Source: Draconibacterium sp. (GTDB lineage: Bacteria > Bacteroidota > Bacteroidia > Bacteroidales > Prolixibacteraceae). Taken from it: a stretch of 14,727 bases of DNA. Made by a program: the position numbers and the translations under genes. Within the stretch, counting starts at the first letter, position 1. Every line of letters begins with the position of its first letter. Of this stretch, positions 1 through 9,000 are shown in pieces. The stretch is from positions 1 through 14,727 of the forward strand of contig WGCT01000054.1 of assembly GCA_015493625.1 (NCBI GenBank). Reading direction: 5' to 3'. The notes beneath the pieces are model-generated. The model saw nothing but the letters and a program-made list of their open reading frames with translations. It was not told where the DNA came from and searched no databases.

Positions 1-28
1 AAATAACTCAAAATTAAAATTTTAAAAA

Positions 29-1123
29 ATGAAAAAATTGATTAATTCTTTTGCAGTGCTGCTTTTGGTTGCAGCAGTTTTTACAAGTTGTCATGAAACA
101 AAAATCCCCGACCCTTTTCCAAGTGCGGAAATTGAAGGTTGCTACGTGGTAAACTATGGAAGTTTTGGAAAAGGAGGTGCAAGTATTTCGAAATTCGATT
201 ACAATACCGACAAAATAACAAACGGTTTTTACAAATCGAAAAATGGCTCCGAGTTGCTTTCAAACATTCAATATGTCTATTCGTACAACGACAGTATTTT
301 TATGATGGGCAACACTACCGACCAAATTATTACTGTGAACCCGTTTTTCGAGCAGTCATTAAACGGAGTAACTGCCGATGTGGCAAAACCACGTTATTGT
401 GTTGCCGAAGGTGATTATCTTTATGTTTCGTGCTTGGGCGAGAATCCCGATTGGAGCGAAATGGCCGACACTTACATTGCCAAATACAAAATTTCGACCC
501 GCACCGTTGAAGAAAAAATTGCACTACCCGGAGGACCGGAAGGATTGGAAATTGCAAATGGCAAATTGTATGCAGCCCTGAACTACAAAGATAGTGTGGC
601 GGTAATAAATCTATCGACCGAAGCCGTTTCGTATATTAAAACTCCTGCGGTAACTTCCTATTTTGTAAAAGATAAAAACAACAACTTGTACGTAACTTTA
701 ATCAGTACTTATTCCGACCCGTCAACCGAAACTGGAATTGGTTACATTAATACATCAACCGATAAATTGGATAAAACCTACAAACTTGCAGGGGTTAGTT
801 CGGGTTATGGTTCAATGATAAAAGCCGACGCTTCGTTTTCAAAAATATATGTAGTTACTTCGGCTTACGATGCCAATTGGAATTTAACCGGTGCTGTAAA
901 CACTTTCGATGTTACAAACAAAAAGTTTGAAGACGATGCATTTGTAAAAGACATTTCAGGAATTTCGGGTGTTGCCGTTAATCCTAAAAACAGCGATGTT
1001 TATGTTTTTGCGTCGCAAAGTACAACCGGCGTTGGGGTAATGAAAATTTACTCGTTGTCGGGCGACTTTATTAAAGATGTTGAAGTTGGTGCTTCGCCAA
1101 ACGGTGCAATCTTTTTAGATTAA
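29..1123 (+). CDS. BtuG-like surface lipoprotein (YncE/DUF5074 beta-propeller)
   Basis: The 364-residue product starts with a lipoprotein signal: a basic start (MKK), a hydrophobic stretch and a lipobox FTSC with the acylated Cys at residue 21. The remainder is a run of short beta-strand repeats in the style of a YncE/DUF5074 beta-propeller, with blade-like phrases such as GGPEGLEIANGKLYAA, SGVAVNPKNSDVYVF and a closing ASPNGAIFLD. Proteins of this family in Bacteroides include BtuG, which sits on the outer membrane next to the TonB-dependent transporter BtuB and binds B12 very tightly. Its position just ahead of a cobalamin gene cluster on the same strand supports a corrinoid-capturing role; a btuB gene, if present, would lie upstream outside the window. 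The family call is firm, the B12 function is inferred from context. The ATG is preceded by an A/T-only leader with no Shine-Dalgarno sequence. Confidence 0.8.
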   Translation: MKKLINSFAVLLLVAAVFTSCHETKIPDPFPSAEIEGCYVVNYGSFGKGGASISKFDYNTDKITNGFYKSKNGSELLSNIQYVYSYNDSIFMMGNTTDQIITVNPFFEQSLNGVTADVAKPRYCVAEGDYLYVSCLGENPDWSEMADTYIAKYKISTRTVEEKIALPGGPEGLEIANGKLYAALNYKDSVAVINLSTEAVSYIKTPAVTSYFVKDKNNNLYVTLISTYSDPSTETGIGYINTSTDKLDKTYKLAGVSSGYGSMIKADASFSKIYVVTSAYDANWNLTGAVNTFDVTNKKFEDDAFVKDISGISGVAVNPKNSDVYVFASQSTTGVGVMKIYSLSGDFIKDVEVGASPNGAIFLD

Positions 1124-1136
1124 ATTTTTGCCTGTT

Positions 1137-1157
1137 TCCCTAAACAAATCTTAGGGA
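1137..1157 (+). terminator. Weak hairpin after the lipoprotein gene
   Basis: A 7-bp perfect stem (TCCCTAA pairing with TTAGGGA, 7-base loop) begins 14 bases after the lipoprotein stop codon. No clean T-tract follows, so it may be a weak terminator or an RNA-stabilising hairpin rather than a full intrinsic terminator. Confidence 0.3.
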
Positions 1158-1245
1158 TTGTTAAGGGAGATTATGCCCCTATAAAAAGTTACCATTTATA
1201 CACTTATTTTTATGAATAATTAAAAAAAAGGGGTAGTTAAATAAT

Positions 1246-1281
1246 TTGTAGAGGTATCTTCAGGGCGGTGACCGCCTACAA
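1246..1281. repeat. REP-like GC-rich palindrome
   Basis: TTGTAG and CTACAA bracket a GC-rich hairpin, GGCGG-TGA-CCGCC (1264-1276), in otherwise AT-rich DNA. Composition and symmetry resemble dispersed intergenic palindromes found in many bacterial genomes. Only one copy is in the window, so its repetitive nature is inferred. Confidence 0.35.
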
Positions 1282-1318
1282 GAAAAAGCGTTAGAAAAAA
1301 ACAGGAATGGAATGTAAA

Positions 1319-1373
1319 AAAATCAATGCTGTTTGAAACCTGACTGGAAGGAAGGTTGAGTTTCATTGATTTT
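1319..1373. repeat. Nested inverted repeat (possible RNA stem-loop)
   Basis: Two 10-base arms (1319-1328 and 1364-1373) are perfect reverse complements, and the 35-base interior contains a second 5-bp stem (1337-1341 with 1353-1357). TGAAAC (1334-1339) could alternatively pair with GTTTCA (1360-1365). It lies about 310 bases upstream of cobU and could be part of its leader RNA. No known RNA family was recognised. Confidence 0.4.
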
Positions 1374-1685
1374 AGTGGAATGGATGTTTTTTTAGCTTTT
1401 TATTGTCAGCGGCAGCTTTTTTGTTTACTTTTTGAGCTGTAGTAAAAAGTAAAATCTGTCTGATAAGACATTCTTATTGTGTGAGAAAATTGTTTTTGTG
1501 ATTTATAAAGCTATGTAGAAAAGTTTGGTTGATTCAAGAGATTGCAGGAACTTACAAACTTTGCAATTGTAAATGGAGACAAGAGATATTAAACAATCAC
1601 CACAATCTGTCGAATGTAACTATTATATTTCAGGAACAAAGCTTTCTATGTGAATATATTGATACCGATAATTATCCTTTTCATT

Positions 1686-2195
1686 ATGGCAAAAATAACA
1701 TTTATAACAGGAGGGCAGCGGTCGGGGAAAAGCAGTTTTGCTCAACGTTTGGCCGAAGAAAAATCGGATGCACCCATTTATTTGGCAACTGCACATATTT
1801 GGGACGACGACTTTAATACGCGTGTAGAGCGCCATAAACGCGACCGCGGCAATAACTGGCAAACCATCGAAGAGGAGATTTTTCTGAGTAAATACATATT
1901 TACCGGGAAAACCGTTTTGCTCGACTGCATTACACTGTGGCTGACAAATATCTTCTATCAGAATAAAAATGATGTTGATAAAAGCTTGGAAATTGCTAAG
2001 TCTGAATGGGATAAATTTATCGAGCACGAGTTTAATCTTATTGTGGTAAGCAACGAACTCGGAATGGGCGTGCATCCCGAAAACGAAATTGCACGAAAAT
2101 TTGCCGACTTGCAGGGGTGGATGAATCAATACATCGCAAAATCAGCCGACAAAGTAATTCTAATGGTTTCCGGAATTCCGGTGAATATAAAATAA
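1686..2195 (+). CDS. cobU: Bifunctional adenosylcobinamide kinase / guanylyltransferase CobU
   Basis: CobU phosphorylates adenosylcobinamide and then transfers GMP to it, giving AdoCbi-GDP for CobS. The 169-residue protein is of normal family length and shows a P-loop at residues 9-16 (GGQRSGKS), the segment with His50 just before KRDR, which aligns with the GMP-accepting His46 of the Salmonella enzyme, the LLDCITLWLTN strand (78-88), and VSNELGMGVHPENEIAR (121-137). The start is placed at ATG 1686, because the family begins right before the ITFITGG strand. An upstream in-frame GTG at 1650 would add 12 hydrophobic residues that the family lacks. There is no Shine-Dalgarno sequence. It is the first gene of the run and lies 7 bases from cobT, so the two are surely co-transcribed. 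Confidence 0.95.
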   Translation: MAKITFITGGQRSGKSSFAQRLAEEKSDAPIYLATAHIWDDDFNTRVERHKRDRGNNWQTIEEEIFLSKYIFTGKTVLLDCITLWLTNIFYQNKNDVDKSLEIAKSEWDKFIEHEFNLIVVSNELGMGVHPENEIARKFADLQGWMNQYIAKSADKVILMVSGIPVNIK

Positions 2196-2202
2196 GAGAA
2201 CA

Positions 2203-3207
2203 ATGGATATAAAAGAACAACTTCAGAATAAAATAAATAACAAAACAAAACCACTTGGTTCGCTGGGCGTATTAGAAGAAATTGCTTTACAAATCGGGCA
2301 AATTCAAAACACCCTTTCACCAAAAATAGAGAAGCCTACATTGCTGGTTTTTGCTGCCGACCACGGCTTGGCCGACGAGGGAGTGAGCCCGTACCCCAAA
2401 GATGTTACGTGGCAAATGGTAATGAATTTTTGTGCCGGAGGTGCTGCAATAAATGTTTTTTGCAAACATAACAAAATCGACTTAAAAGTTTTTGATGTAG
2501 GTGTAGATTACGATTTCCCGGAAAGTTTGCCCGTGGAGACGATAAAAATTGCAAGGGGCAGCCGGAATATGCGACACGAGCCGGCAATGACTCTAACCGA
2601 GTGCGAAACAGCAATGAAAACCGGAAAAGACATTGTGCAACGAGAAGCAAAAAATGGATGCAACACCATTGCTTTTGGAGAAATGGGAATTGGAAATACA
2701 TCGGCATCGGCACTGCTAATGCACAAATTTACAGGCTTGCCCATTGAAGATTGCACCGGGCGCGGCGCCGGACTCGATGGCGAAAAATTAGATAGAAAAA
2801 CAGAACTATTAAAAGAGATTGCAGCAAATTACAATCCCGAAACGCCGGTTGAAATTCTTGCCACTTTTGGCGGACTGGAAATTGCAACAATGACAGGTGC
2901 ATTTTTAGAGGCAAAAAAACAAGGAATGATAGTTTTAGTAGATGGATTTATTGCTTCGGCAGCACTGTTAACGGCTTCAAAAATTGATTCTTCAGTTACC
3001 GAGAATGCCATTTTTTGTCACTCCTCAAACGAAAAAGGACACCGTAAAATGTTGGAACATCTTCATGCTCGACCGCTTTTAAATTTAAATATGCGTTTGG
3101 GCGAAGGTTCCGGTGCAGCAGTGGCATTTCCACTAATAAAATCGGCAGTGGCATTTTTAAACGAAATGGCAAGCATGGAAGATGCCGGTGTAGCAGGAAA
3201 AGAGTAG
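2203..3207 (+). CDS. cobT: Nicotinate-nucleotide:dimethylbenzimidazole phosphoribosyltransferase CobT
   Basis: CobT transfers phosphoribose from nicotinate mononucleotide to dimethylbenzimidazole or a related base, making alpha-ribazole 5'-phosphate for the lower loop of cobalamin. The 334-residue protein has the family signatures in order: KPLGSLG (16-22), FAADHGLADEGVS (50-62), GEMGIGNTSAS (159-169), GRGAGLDG (187-194) and RLGEGSGAA (298-306). Glu301 in the last motif corresponds to the catalytic Glu317 of the Salmonella enzyme, and Glu160 to its second conserved Glu. The gene begins 7 bases after cobU and ends in TAG. The 47-base spacer to cobS carries a repeat-like sequence. The lower-ligand base it uses cannot be told from sequence. 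Confidence 0.95.
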   Translation: MDIKEQLQNKINNKTKPLGSLGVLEEIALQIGQIQNTLSPKIEKPTLLVFAADHGLADEGVSPYPKDVTWQMVMNFCAGGAAINVFCKHNKIDLKVFDVGVDYDFPESLPVETIKIARGSRNMRHEPAMTLTECETAMKTGKDIVQREAKNGCNTIAFGEMGIGNTSASALLMHKFTGLPIEDCTGRGAGLDGEKLDRKTELLKEIAANYNPETPVEILATFGGLEIATMTGAFLEAKKQGMIVLVDGFIASAALLTASKIDSSVTENAIFCHSSNEKGHRKMLEHLHARPLLNLNMRLGEGSGAAVAFPLIKSAVAFLNEMASMEDAGVAGKE

Positions 3208-3210
3208 AAA

Positions 3211-3239
3211 TCTCCTTGTGACTTCGTGTCTTTGTGTTG
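3211..3239. repeat. Candidate dispersed CTTxGTG-type intergenic repeat
   Basis: The cobT-cobS spacer contains three tandem variants of the heptamer CTTxGTG (CTTGTGA, CTTCGTGT, CTTTGTGT). Spacers of this kind recur between genes in many environmental bacterial genomes, where their false translations give Lys/His/Thr-rich peptides such as TKTRSHKE seen here on the minus strand. Only one copy is visible in the window. Confidence 0.4.
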
Positions 3240-3254
3240 AAAATTATTAAAACC

Positions 3255-4013
3255 ATGAAAAACCAGCTTAAAATATTTCTAACCGCTCTTATGTTTTATA
3301 CTCGTTTCCCCATTAGAAACATTAACGGATGGAACGAGGAGATGCTTAACAAATCGACACGATACTTTACGCTTATAGGAGTTTTAGTGGGTGCGGTTGG
3401 TGCTGCCGTTTTTTTTGCTGCCATACAACTGTTTCCACTACAAATCGCAGTCGCCCTAAGTTTGGCAGCTACAATATTTTTTACAGGGGCATTTCACGAA
3501 GATGGATTTGCCGACTTTTGCGACGGTTTTGGCGGTGGTTCATCACCCTCGGAAATACTCGAAATAATGAAAGACAGCCGCATTGGAACATACGGTTCGG
3601 TAGGATTGATTTTAATTTTAGGAGTCAAGTTTTTAACATTATCAAATTTTTCAGCATCGCAAATACCGCTCCTTTTAATTGCCGGGCACGCAGCAAGCAG
3701 AATGTTTCCGGTTCTATTAATCTATTCGTCGCAGTATGTTCGAATCGACTTAAAAAGCAAAGTAAAACCAATTGGGCACGCCGATTCAATATTTACGTTG
3801 CTGTTTGCACTTTTGGTCGGAGCAACTCCTCTATTTTTTATTTCGTGGAAAATAGCATTGATTGCACTTGCCGTTTTATCGATGGTATTTTCTGCTTTTC
3901 AAAATTATGTAAACCGTAAATTGGGAGGTTACACCGGCGATGTTTTGGGGGCATTGCAACAAGTAAGCGAACTGTTTTTTTACCTCTCTGTTCTTGCATT
4001 TCAAACTATTTAG
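3255..4013 (+). CDS. cobS: Adenosylcobinamide-GDP ribazoletransferase (cobalamin synthase) CobS
   Basis: CobS is the integral membrane enzyme that joins AdoCbi-GDP to alpha-ribazole (or its phosphate) and so completes the cobalamin molecule. The 252-residue protein has the N-terminal FYTRFPI motif (14-20), the metal-binding signature GAFHEDGFADFCDG (78-91) and KDSRIGTYG (106-114), followed by several hydrophobic segments and a late GGYTGDVLGA motif. ATG 3255 is preferred over the in-frame GTG at 3234, because the family begins close to the LKIFLTAL segment and the extra residues fall in the repeat-like spacer. The stop TAG abuts the ATG of cobC with no gap, pointing to coupled translation. 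Confidence 0.95.
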   Translation: MKNQLKIFLTALMFYTRFPIRNINGWNEEMLNKSTRYFTLIGVLVGAVGAAVFFAAIQLFPLQIAVALSLAATIFFTGAFHEDGFADFCDGFGGGSSPSEILEIMKDSRIGTYGSVGLILILGVKFLTLSNFSASQIPLLLIAGHAASRMFPVLLIYSSQYVRIDLKSKVKPIGHADSIFTLLFALLVGATPLFFISWKIALIALAVLSMVFSAFQNYVNRKLGGYTGDVLGALQQVSELFFYLSVLAFQTI

Positions 4014-4550
4014 ATGAATCTTTTTTTAATACGACATACACAAGTAGATGTTGAGACCGACATTTGTTATGGGCAAACCGATGTTAATTTGGCAGCCACT
4101 TTTTCAACAGAAAGTAAAAAAGTGGCAAATAAAATTAACGGTATTTATTTCGATAAAATCTACTCGAGCCCATTAAAACGATGCCGGTTACTGGCAGAAA
4201 ATATTTTTCCTGAAAAGGAAATTGTTTACGACGAGAAGTTATTGGAACTAAACTTTGGCGACTGGGAAATGAAAACCTGGGACGACATCTATTTCATTCC
4301 CGAAGGAAAAGTTTGGATGGATAATTACCATCTGTTTCCCACAAAAAACGGAGAGTCGTACCCCGAAATGGTAAAACGTATAAAAGAGTTTTATACCGAA
4401 TTAACCCGTGAGCCGAAAGAAAACATTGCCATAATAACGCACGCAGGAGTTATTCGTATTTTTAAAAGTATCATTGAGAATCGCCCCATTGAAGAGTTAT
4501 TCTCAACATTTAAACCCGAATATGGGAGTGTTGTAAAATTTGTTGTTTAA
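4014..4550 (+). CDS. cobC: Alpha-ribazole phosphatase CobC (histidine phosphatase family)
   Basis: CobC removes the 5'-phosphate from alpha-ribazole phosphate (or from adenosylcobalamin phosphate) in the last stage of nucleotide-loop assembly. The 178-residue protein is a phosphoglycerate-mutase-type phosphatase: LIRHTQ (5-10) carries the nucleophilic His8, YGQTDVNL (19-26) is typical of CobC, SSPLKRC (51-57) holds the phosphate-binding Arg56, FGDWEMKTW (81-89) the likely acid Glu85, and ITHAGVIR (141-148) the second His143. The RHT version of the usual RHG triad is common in this subfamily. The gene starts immediately after the cobS stop and lies 11 bases from cobQ, in the middle of the cob run. 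Confidence 0.92.
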   Translation: MNLFLIRHTQVDVETDICYGQTDVNLAATFSTESKKVANKINGIYFDKIYSSPLKRCRLLAENIFPEKEIVYDEKLLELNFGDWEMKTWDDIYFIPEGKVWMDNYHLFPTKNGESYPEMVKRIKEFYTELTREPKENIAIITHAGVIRIFKSIIENRPIEELFSTFKPEYGSVVKFVV

Positions 4551-4561
4551 CATTGGTTTTT

Positions 4562-6034
4562 ATGAAAAAATATCGCTCGATAATGTTTGTGGGAACTGGT
4601 TCCGATGTTGGGAAAAGCATTATTAATGCCGGTTTCTGCCGTATTTTTAAGCAAGACGGATTAAACCCCGCACCATTTAAAGCACAAAATATGTCGCTAA
4701 ACAGTTTCCCCACGCCCGACGGTTTAGAAATTGGCCGTGCACAAGCTGTGCAAGCCGAAGCATGTGGAATTGAGTGCCGTGTTGCAATGAATCCGGTTTT
4801 GTTAAAACCCACCGGAGAGACAAATTCGCAGGTTGTACTGAATGGAAAACCATGGGCTAACAAATCGGCAAAAGAGTTTTTTATGGGTACAAATCGCGAT
4901 TTTCTTTTTTCTGAAGCAATGAAAGCATTCTCGCAACTCGAGGCAGAATTTAACCCAATTGTAATTGAGGGAGCGGGTAGCATTTCGGAGGTAAATCTTT
5001 GGGACAAAGACATTACAAATATGCGTGTTGCAGTAGAAAAAAATGCTGCAACTTACTTAATTGCCGACATCGACAAAGGAGGTGTTTTTGGTAGTTTATA
5101 CGGAACAATGCAACTTTTACCACCTGCCGAACGGGCTCAAATAGGAGGAATTATTATCAATAAATTCAGGGGCGACATTTCGCTCTTTTCCGATGGTCGA
5201 AAAAAGTTGGAAGAGTTGTGCGGTGTGCCGGTTGTGGCCGTAATCCCCTATTTTAGAGATATTTATATCGACGACGAAGATTCGGTTGTGGTCGAGAAAA
5301 AGCAGTTCAGCCCGGTTGCAGGAAAAATAAATGTTGCAGTAGTTTTATTGCGCCACATGTCGAATTTTACCGATTTTAATCTGCTCGAACAGTTGCCCGA
5401 AGTAAATCTGTTTTATGCGGCAAGTCCCACCGATTTAAATGAGGCCGATATTGTAATTGTTCCCGGCTCAAAAAATACAATCTCCGATATGATTTTTTTA
5501 CAGCAGCGCGGAATGGCAGCAGCCATAAAAAAAGCTCACAAGCAACAAAAAGCAGTTTACGGAATATGTGGTGGCTTTCAAATGATGGGCGAATGGATTT
5601 ACGACCCCAACCATGTTGAAGGTGAGATTGAAAAAATTCCTGGACTGGGAATCTTACCCGTAAAAACAACATTAACCGGAGAGAAAACAACCCGCCAGTG
5701 TAACTTTGTTTTTCAGAGAAATTTAAAAGGAGAAGGTTACGAAATTCACATGGGCGAAACCATTTCTACCCAAAATTCGCCAACCTGCAAAGTAGAAAAC
5801 GAAAAAAACGATGGGTGGTTTCTAAACGAAAAAACGTGGGGAACGTACATTCACGGCATTTTCGATAATATTGAAATTGTAAAAACCATTTTGGCAGTTT
5901 CGGGGAAAGAGATTGATTCGGAGATAAATTTTAAACAATTTAGAGAGGAACAGTACGATAAACTGGCACAGTTGATTCGAGAATATACCGATATGAAATA
6001 CATTTATCAATCGATAAGAGTTGATACTCAATGA
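4562..6034 (+). CDS. cobQ: Cobyric acid synthase CobQ (glutamine-hydrolysing)
   Basis: CobQ (CbiP in some species) amidates four side chains of adenosylcobyrinic acid diamide, using glutamine and ATP, to give adenosylcobyric acid. The 490-residue length is normal. The N-terminal dethiobiotin-synthetase-like domain has the P-loop GTGSDVGKS (11-19) and FKAQNMSLNS, and the C-terminal class I glutamine amidotransferase domain has the nucleophile Cys336 in YGICGGFQMMG and His431 in TYIHGIFDN. ATG 4562 is chosen over a TTG three codons upstream. This is the one gene of the cob run that ends in TGA, which shows TGA acts as a stop here. It acts earlier in the pathway than its neighbours, so the locus is not limited to cobinamide salvage. 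Confidence 0.95.
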   Translation: MKKYRSIMFVGTGSDVGKSIINAGFCRIFKQDGLNPAPFKAQNMSLNSFPTPDGLEIGRAQAVQAEACGIECRVAMNPVLLKPTGETNSQVVLNGKPWANKSAKEFFMGTNRDFLFSEAMKAFSQLEAEFNPIVIEGAGSISEVNLWDKDITNMRVAVEKNAATYLIADIDKGGVFGSLYGTMQLLPPAERAQIGGIIINKFRGDISLFSDGRKKLEELCGVPVVAVIPYFRDIYIDDEDSVVVEKKQFSPVAGKINVAVVLLRHMSNFTDFNLLEQLPEVNLFYAASPTDLNEADIVIVPGSKNTISDMIFLQQRGMAAAIKKAHKQQKAVYGICGGFQMMGEWIYDPNHVEGEIEKIPGLGILPVKTTLTGEKTTRQCNFVFQRNLKGEGYEIHMGETISTQNSPTCKVENEKNDGWFLNEKTWGTYIHGIFDNIEIVKTILAVSGKEIDSEINFKQFREEQYDKLAQLIREYTDMKYIYQSIRVDTQ

Positions 6035-6050
6035 AATTATTATAAATTAG
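6021..6050 (+). promoter_or_regulatory. Possible Bacteroidetes-type promoter for the protease gene
   Basis: TTG at 6021-6023 is followed after 19 bases by TAAATTAG (6043-6050), one mismatch from the TAnnTTTG box of Bacteroidetes promoters. It overlaps the 3' end of cobQ and would start transcription about 23 bases before the protease ATG. Weak in AT-rich DNA, but correctly placed. Confidence 0.28.
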
Positions 6051-6079
6051 CACTCAAATACAAAGCGGACGACCATTAA

Positions 6080-9000
6080 ATGAGACATTTCTTTTTTCTA
6101 ACTTTCCTGCTGTTCTATAGCTTGACAGGAGCAGGGCAAAAGTCTTACATTTCGGCATCTCCCAATCCCATTGAGGTTACACAGCCGGACGGAACAAAAC
6201 TTAAAGTTTTTGGTAAAGGTGATGAGTTTAACCACTACAAAGTTACCGAAGATGGATTCACAATAATTAAAAATAGCAGTGGGTATTATGAATTTGCCCG
6301 ATTAAGTAAAACCGGGAAACTGGATTTTTCTGGGTTTAAAGCTAAAAATATTTCTGATCGAGATGATACTGTTATAAAATTCTTAAAACAGATTCCCAAA
6401 TATTTAATAAGTGAGAACAGCAATTCTCAAAAAAGATTTAAAAGTGCCGAGAATGAACCCCAACATTCATTCCCCAATAGTGGTGCACGCAAAGTATTAA
6501 TGTTACTAATAAAATACCCCGATCTCGACAGTACATATACTGTTCCCGGCTTTCATAATATGATGAACCAGCTAAACTACAATGGAACAGGTTCATTTCA
6601 CGACTACTATTATCAGGCTTCAGATGGAGATTTATCGATATCGGTAGATGTTGCCGGTTGGTACCTTGCCAGTCACGACTATATATACTATGGCGACGAC
6701 AACGGCGATGACCGTGCCAGAGAGTTAGTTGGAGAAGCTGTTGATGCGGCAGAGGCAGCCGGCATCGATTTTTCGATTTACGATAACGACGGCGATGGAT
6801 ATGTAGACAACCTGATTGTTGTTCACTCCGGCCCCGGCGCTGAAGAGGGATCGCAAACACAGTACATTTGGTCGCACAGTTGGGGGCTTGGAGGATCAGC
6901 ACGGAATTACGATGGGGTTACCATTAATTCGTATGTTATTCAGCCCGAAACACGTAGCTACGGAATGGTTGGGATTGGCGTTTTCTGTCACGAATTTGGG
7001 CATGCTCTTGGACTTCCCGATCTTTACGATACAAACGATAGTAATGGAGATTCGGAAGGACTTGGGAAATGGGCGCTAATGGCTTCGGGAGCCTGGCTAA
7101 ATAACGAAAGAACGCCAGCGCTACTTTCTGCTTGGTCGCGCGAAAAACTAGGCTGGATTACACCAACTATTATCAGTGCTCAGGGCGATTACTCGCTTAC
7201 TCCGGCGGCCACCGGAACTCAGTGCTATAAAATGACGACACCTAATTCGAATGAATATTTCCTACTCGAAAATCGTTATAAAATCGGGTTCGACGAAGCG
7301 CTGCCAGGATCGGGATTGGCTATTTTTCATATCAACTCGAATAGAAGTGATAACAGCGACGAAAACAATAAAGTTTCAGATTTAGAGGAGGCTGACGGGT
7401 TAAACCAGCTCGATGACAATGTAAACCGTGGAGATGCAGGAGACCTTTTCCCCGGCTCTTCGGGGAATACCGAATTTAATGATCTTTCGAACCCCAATGC
7501 GCAAACTTACGACAACAAGTTTACAGGCATCGGTATTAAAAATATTACACTCGACGGGAGTACACTTCATTTTTCGCTTGGCGCAGGAGTAGAATTAGAC
7601 AACGATTTAACCTATAATCCAGGATCGAATGCCCTAGCAATAAATGCCTCGGTAATCGATGTAGATATGCAGCTGGTGAACGAGGGGAGTCAGGATGCAA
7701 GTGCATTCAATGTGGCTTATTATCTCTCGTCAGACGTTAATATTACCACTTCTGATTACCTTTTGGGAACAAACTATTTAAGTGGATTAAACTCTGGAGA
7801 GAGTAAAAACCTAAACTTTATAAAAGATGCGGCCACTGTTAACCCTGTTATTCCTTCGGGGAATTATTATGTTGGCTATATTATTGATTACCAAAACAAT
7901 GTAGATGAACTTGTTGAAGACAACAATAAGTTTGCGTTTACATCAGAACAAGTTCAAATTGAAGCAATTTCAAATCTAACCTTTCAGTCGGCACAAAATA
8001 ATTTCTTAATTAATGGGTACGATGTTTCGGTTAATTTGCAGGCTGCTAATAGCGGAAGTTTGGCTTCAGGCTCATGTAAAATAGGCTTTTATGTTTCGCA
8101 AAGTAATCCGGTTACTACAGCCGATTATTTTATTGGAGAGTTAGCTCTACCTTCTCTCGATGCAGGAGAAACTTCATCTCAAACTTTCTCGGCAAATGTT
8201 TTAACTGAAGTACCGTCTCTTCCTGCCGGTAATTATTTTGTGGGATATGTAATCGACTACGAAAACAGTGTAAATGAATCGAACGAAGATGACAACACCT
8301 TCACTTATACCGGCGCAAAGGTTGATAATTATTTTATTCCGAACCTCACTTTTACCTCTAACCAAAATCAACTTACTATCAATGGCTCCGATATTTCAGT
8401 TAGCATGCAGGTAAAAAACAGTGGTGATTTAAAATCAGATCCTTGTAAAATAGCCTTTTACGCTTCGCAAATAAGTCCTGTTTCAACATCGGGATACTTT
8501 CTGGGAGAAGCGGCTATTGAAGAACTAAACCCGAACAACATTTCCACAAAATCGCTTCAAATAAATGTAAATGAGTTGTTGCCCGATCTGCCGGCTGGAA
8601 ACTATTATATTGGATACATTATTGACCCCAATTCTATTATTGAAGAAGAGAACGAATCGGATAACAGATTTACATTCAGCACCCCAAAATTACGAGTTTT
8701 CCCAAACCTCACCTTTAATGCTTCCGAAAACACTTTAGATGTATCAAGTACCCAAATAAATATTTCGTTGCAAGTAGAAAACAGTGGAAAAGCGGTTTCT
8801 AATTCAACAAAAATTGGTTACTACTTATCAGCCGACACGCAAATTACCACTTCCGATGTGCTGATGGAAGAGAAAATGATTAACAGTTTGAATATTAACG
8901 GCAACTTGCAGGACTCAGTTTCTATTGATATTACTTCACTCGAAGGTAAAATTAGCCGGGGAGGATATTACATTGGATATATTATTGATAATCGGAACGA

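Larger units (their letters stand above)
1124..1685 (+). other. Gene-free, hairpin-rich intergenic region upstream of cobU
   Basis: No credible gene is seen in these 562 bases on either strand. They hold several inverted repeats: 1137-1157; a GC-rich palindrome at 1246-1281; a 10-bp perfect stem (AAAATCAATG at 1319-1328 with CATTGATTTT at 1364-1373) enclosing a second small stem (AACCT 1337-1341 with AGGTT 1353-1357); and another 10-bp perfect stem (TTTACTTTTT 1424-1433 with AAAAAGTAAA 1444-1453). A loose Bacteroidetes-type promoter, TTG at 1403 then 20 bases then TACTTTTT at 1426, is possible but weak in such AT-rich DNA. I looked for the conserved B12 box and core of a cobalamin riboswitch on the plus strand and did not find them. 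The leader may still carry regulatory RNA structure for the cob genes. Confidence 0.5.

Noticed and set aside
1334..1349. Cobalamin riboswitch B12 box (AGTCAGG on the minus strand)
   Set aside because: Only the short core matches, it lies on the strand opposite to the cob genes, the rest of the box is wrong and no other riboswitch parts are present.
1623..2129. 168-codon open frame on the minus strand opposite cobU
   Set aside because: It lies antisense to cobU, which has all its catalytic motifs, and its translation resembles no family.
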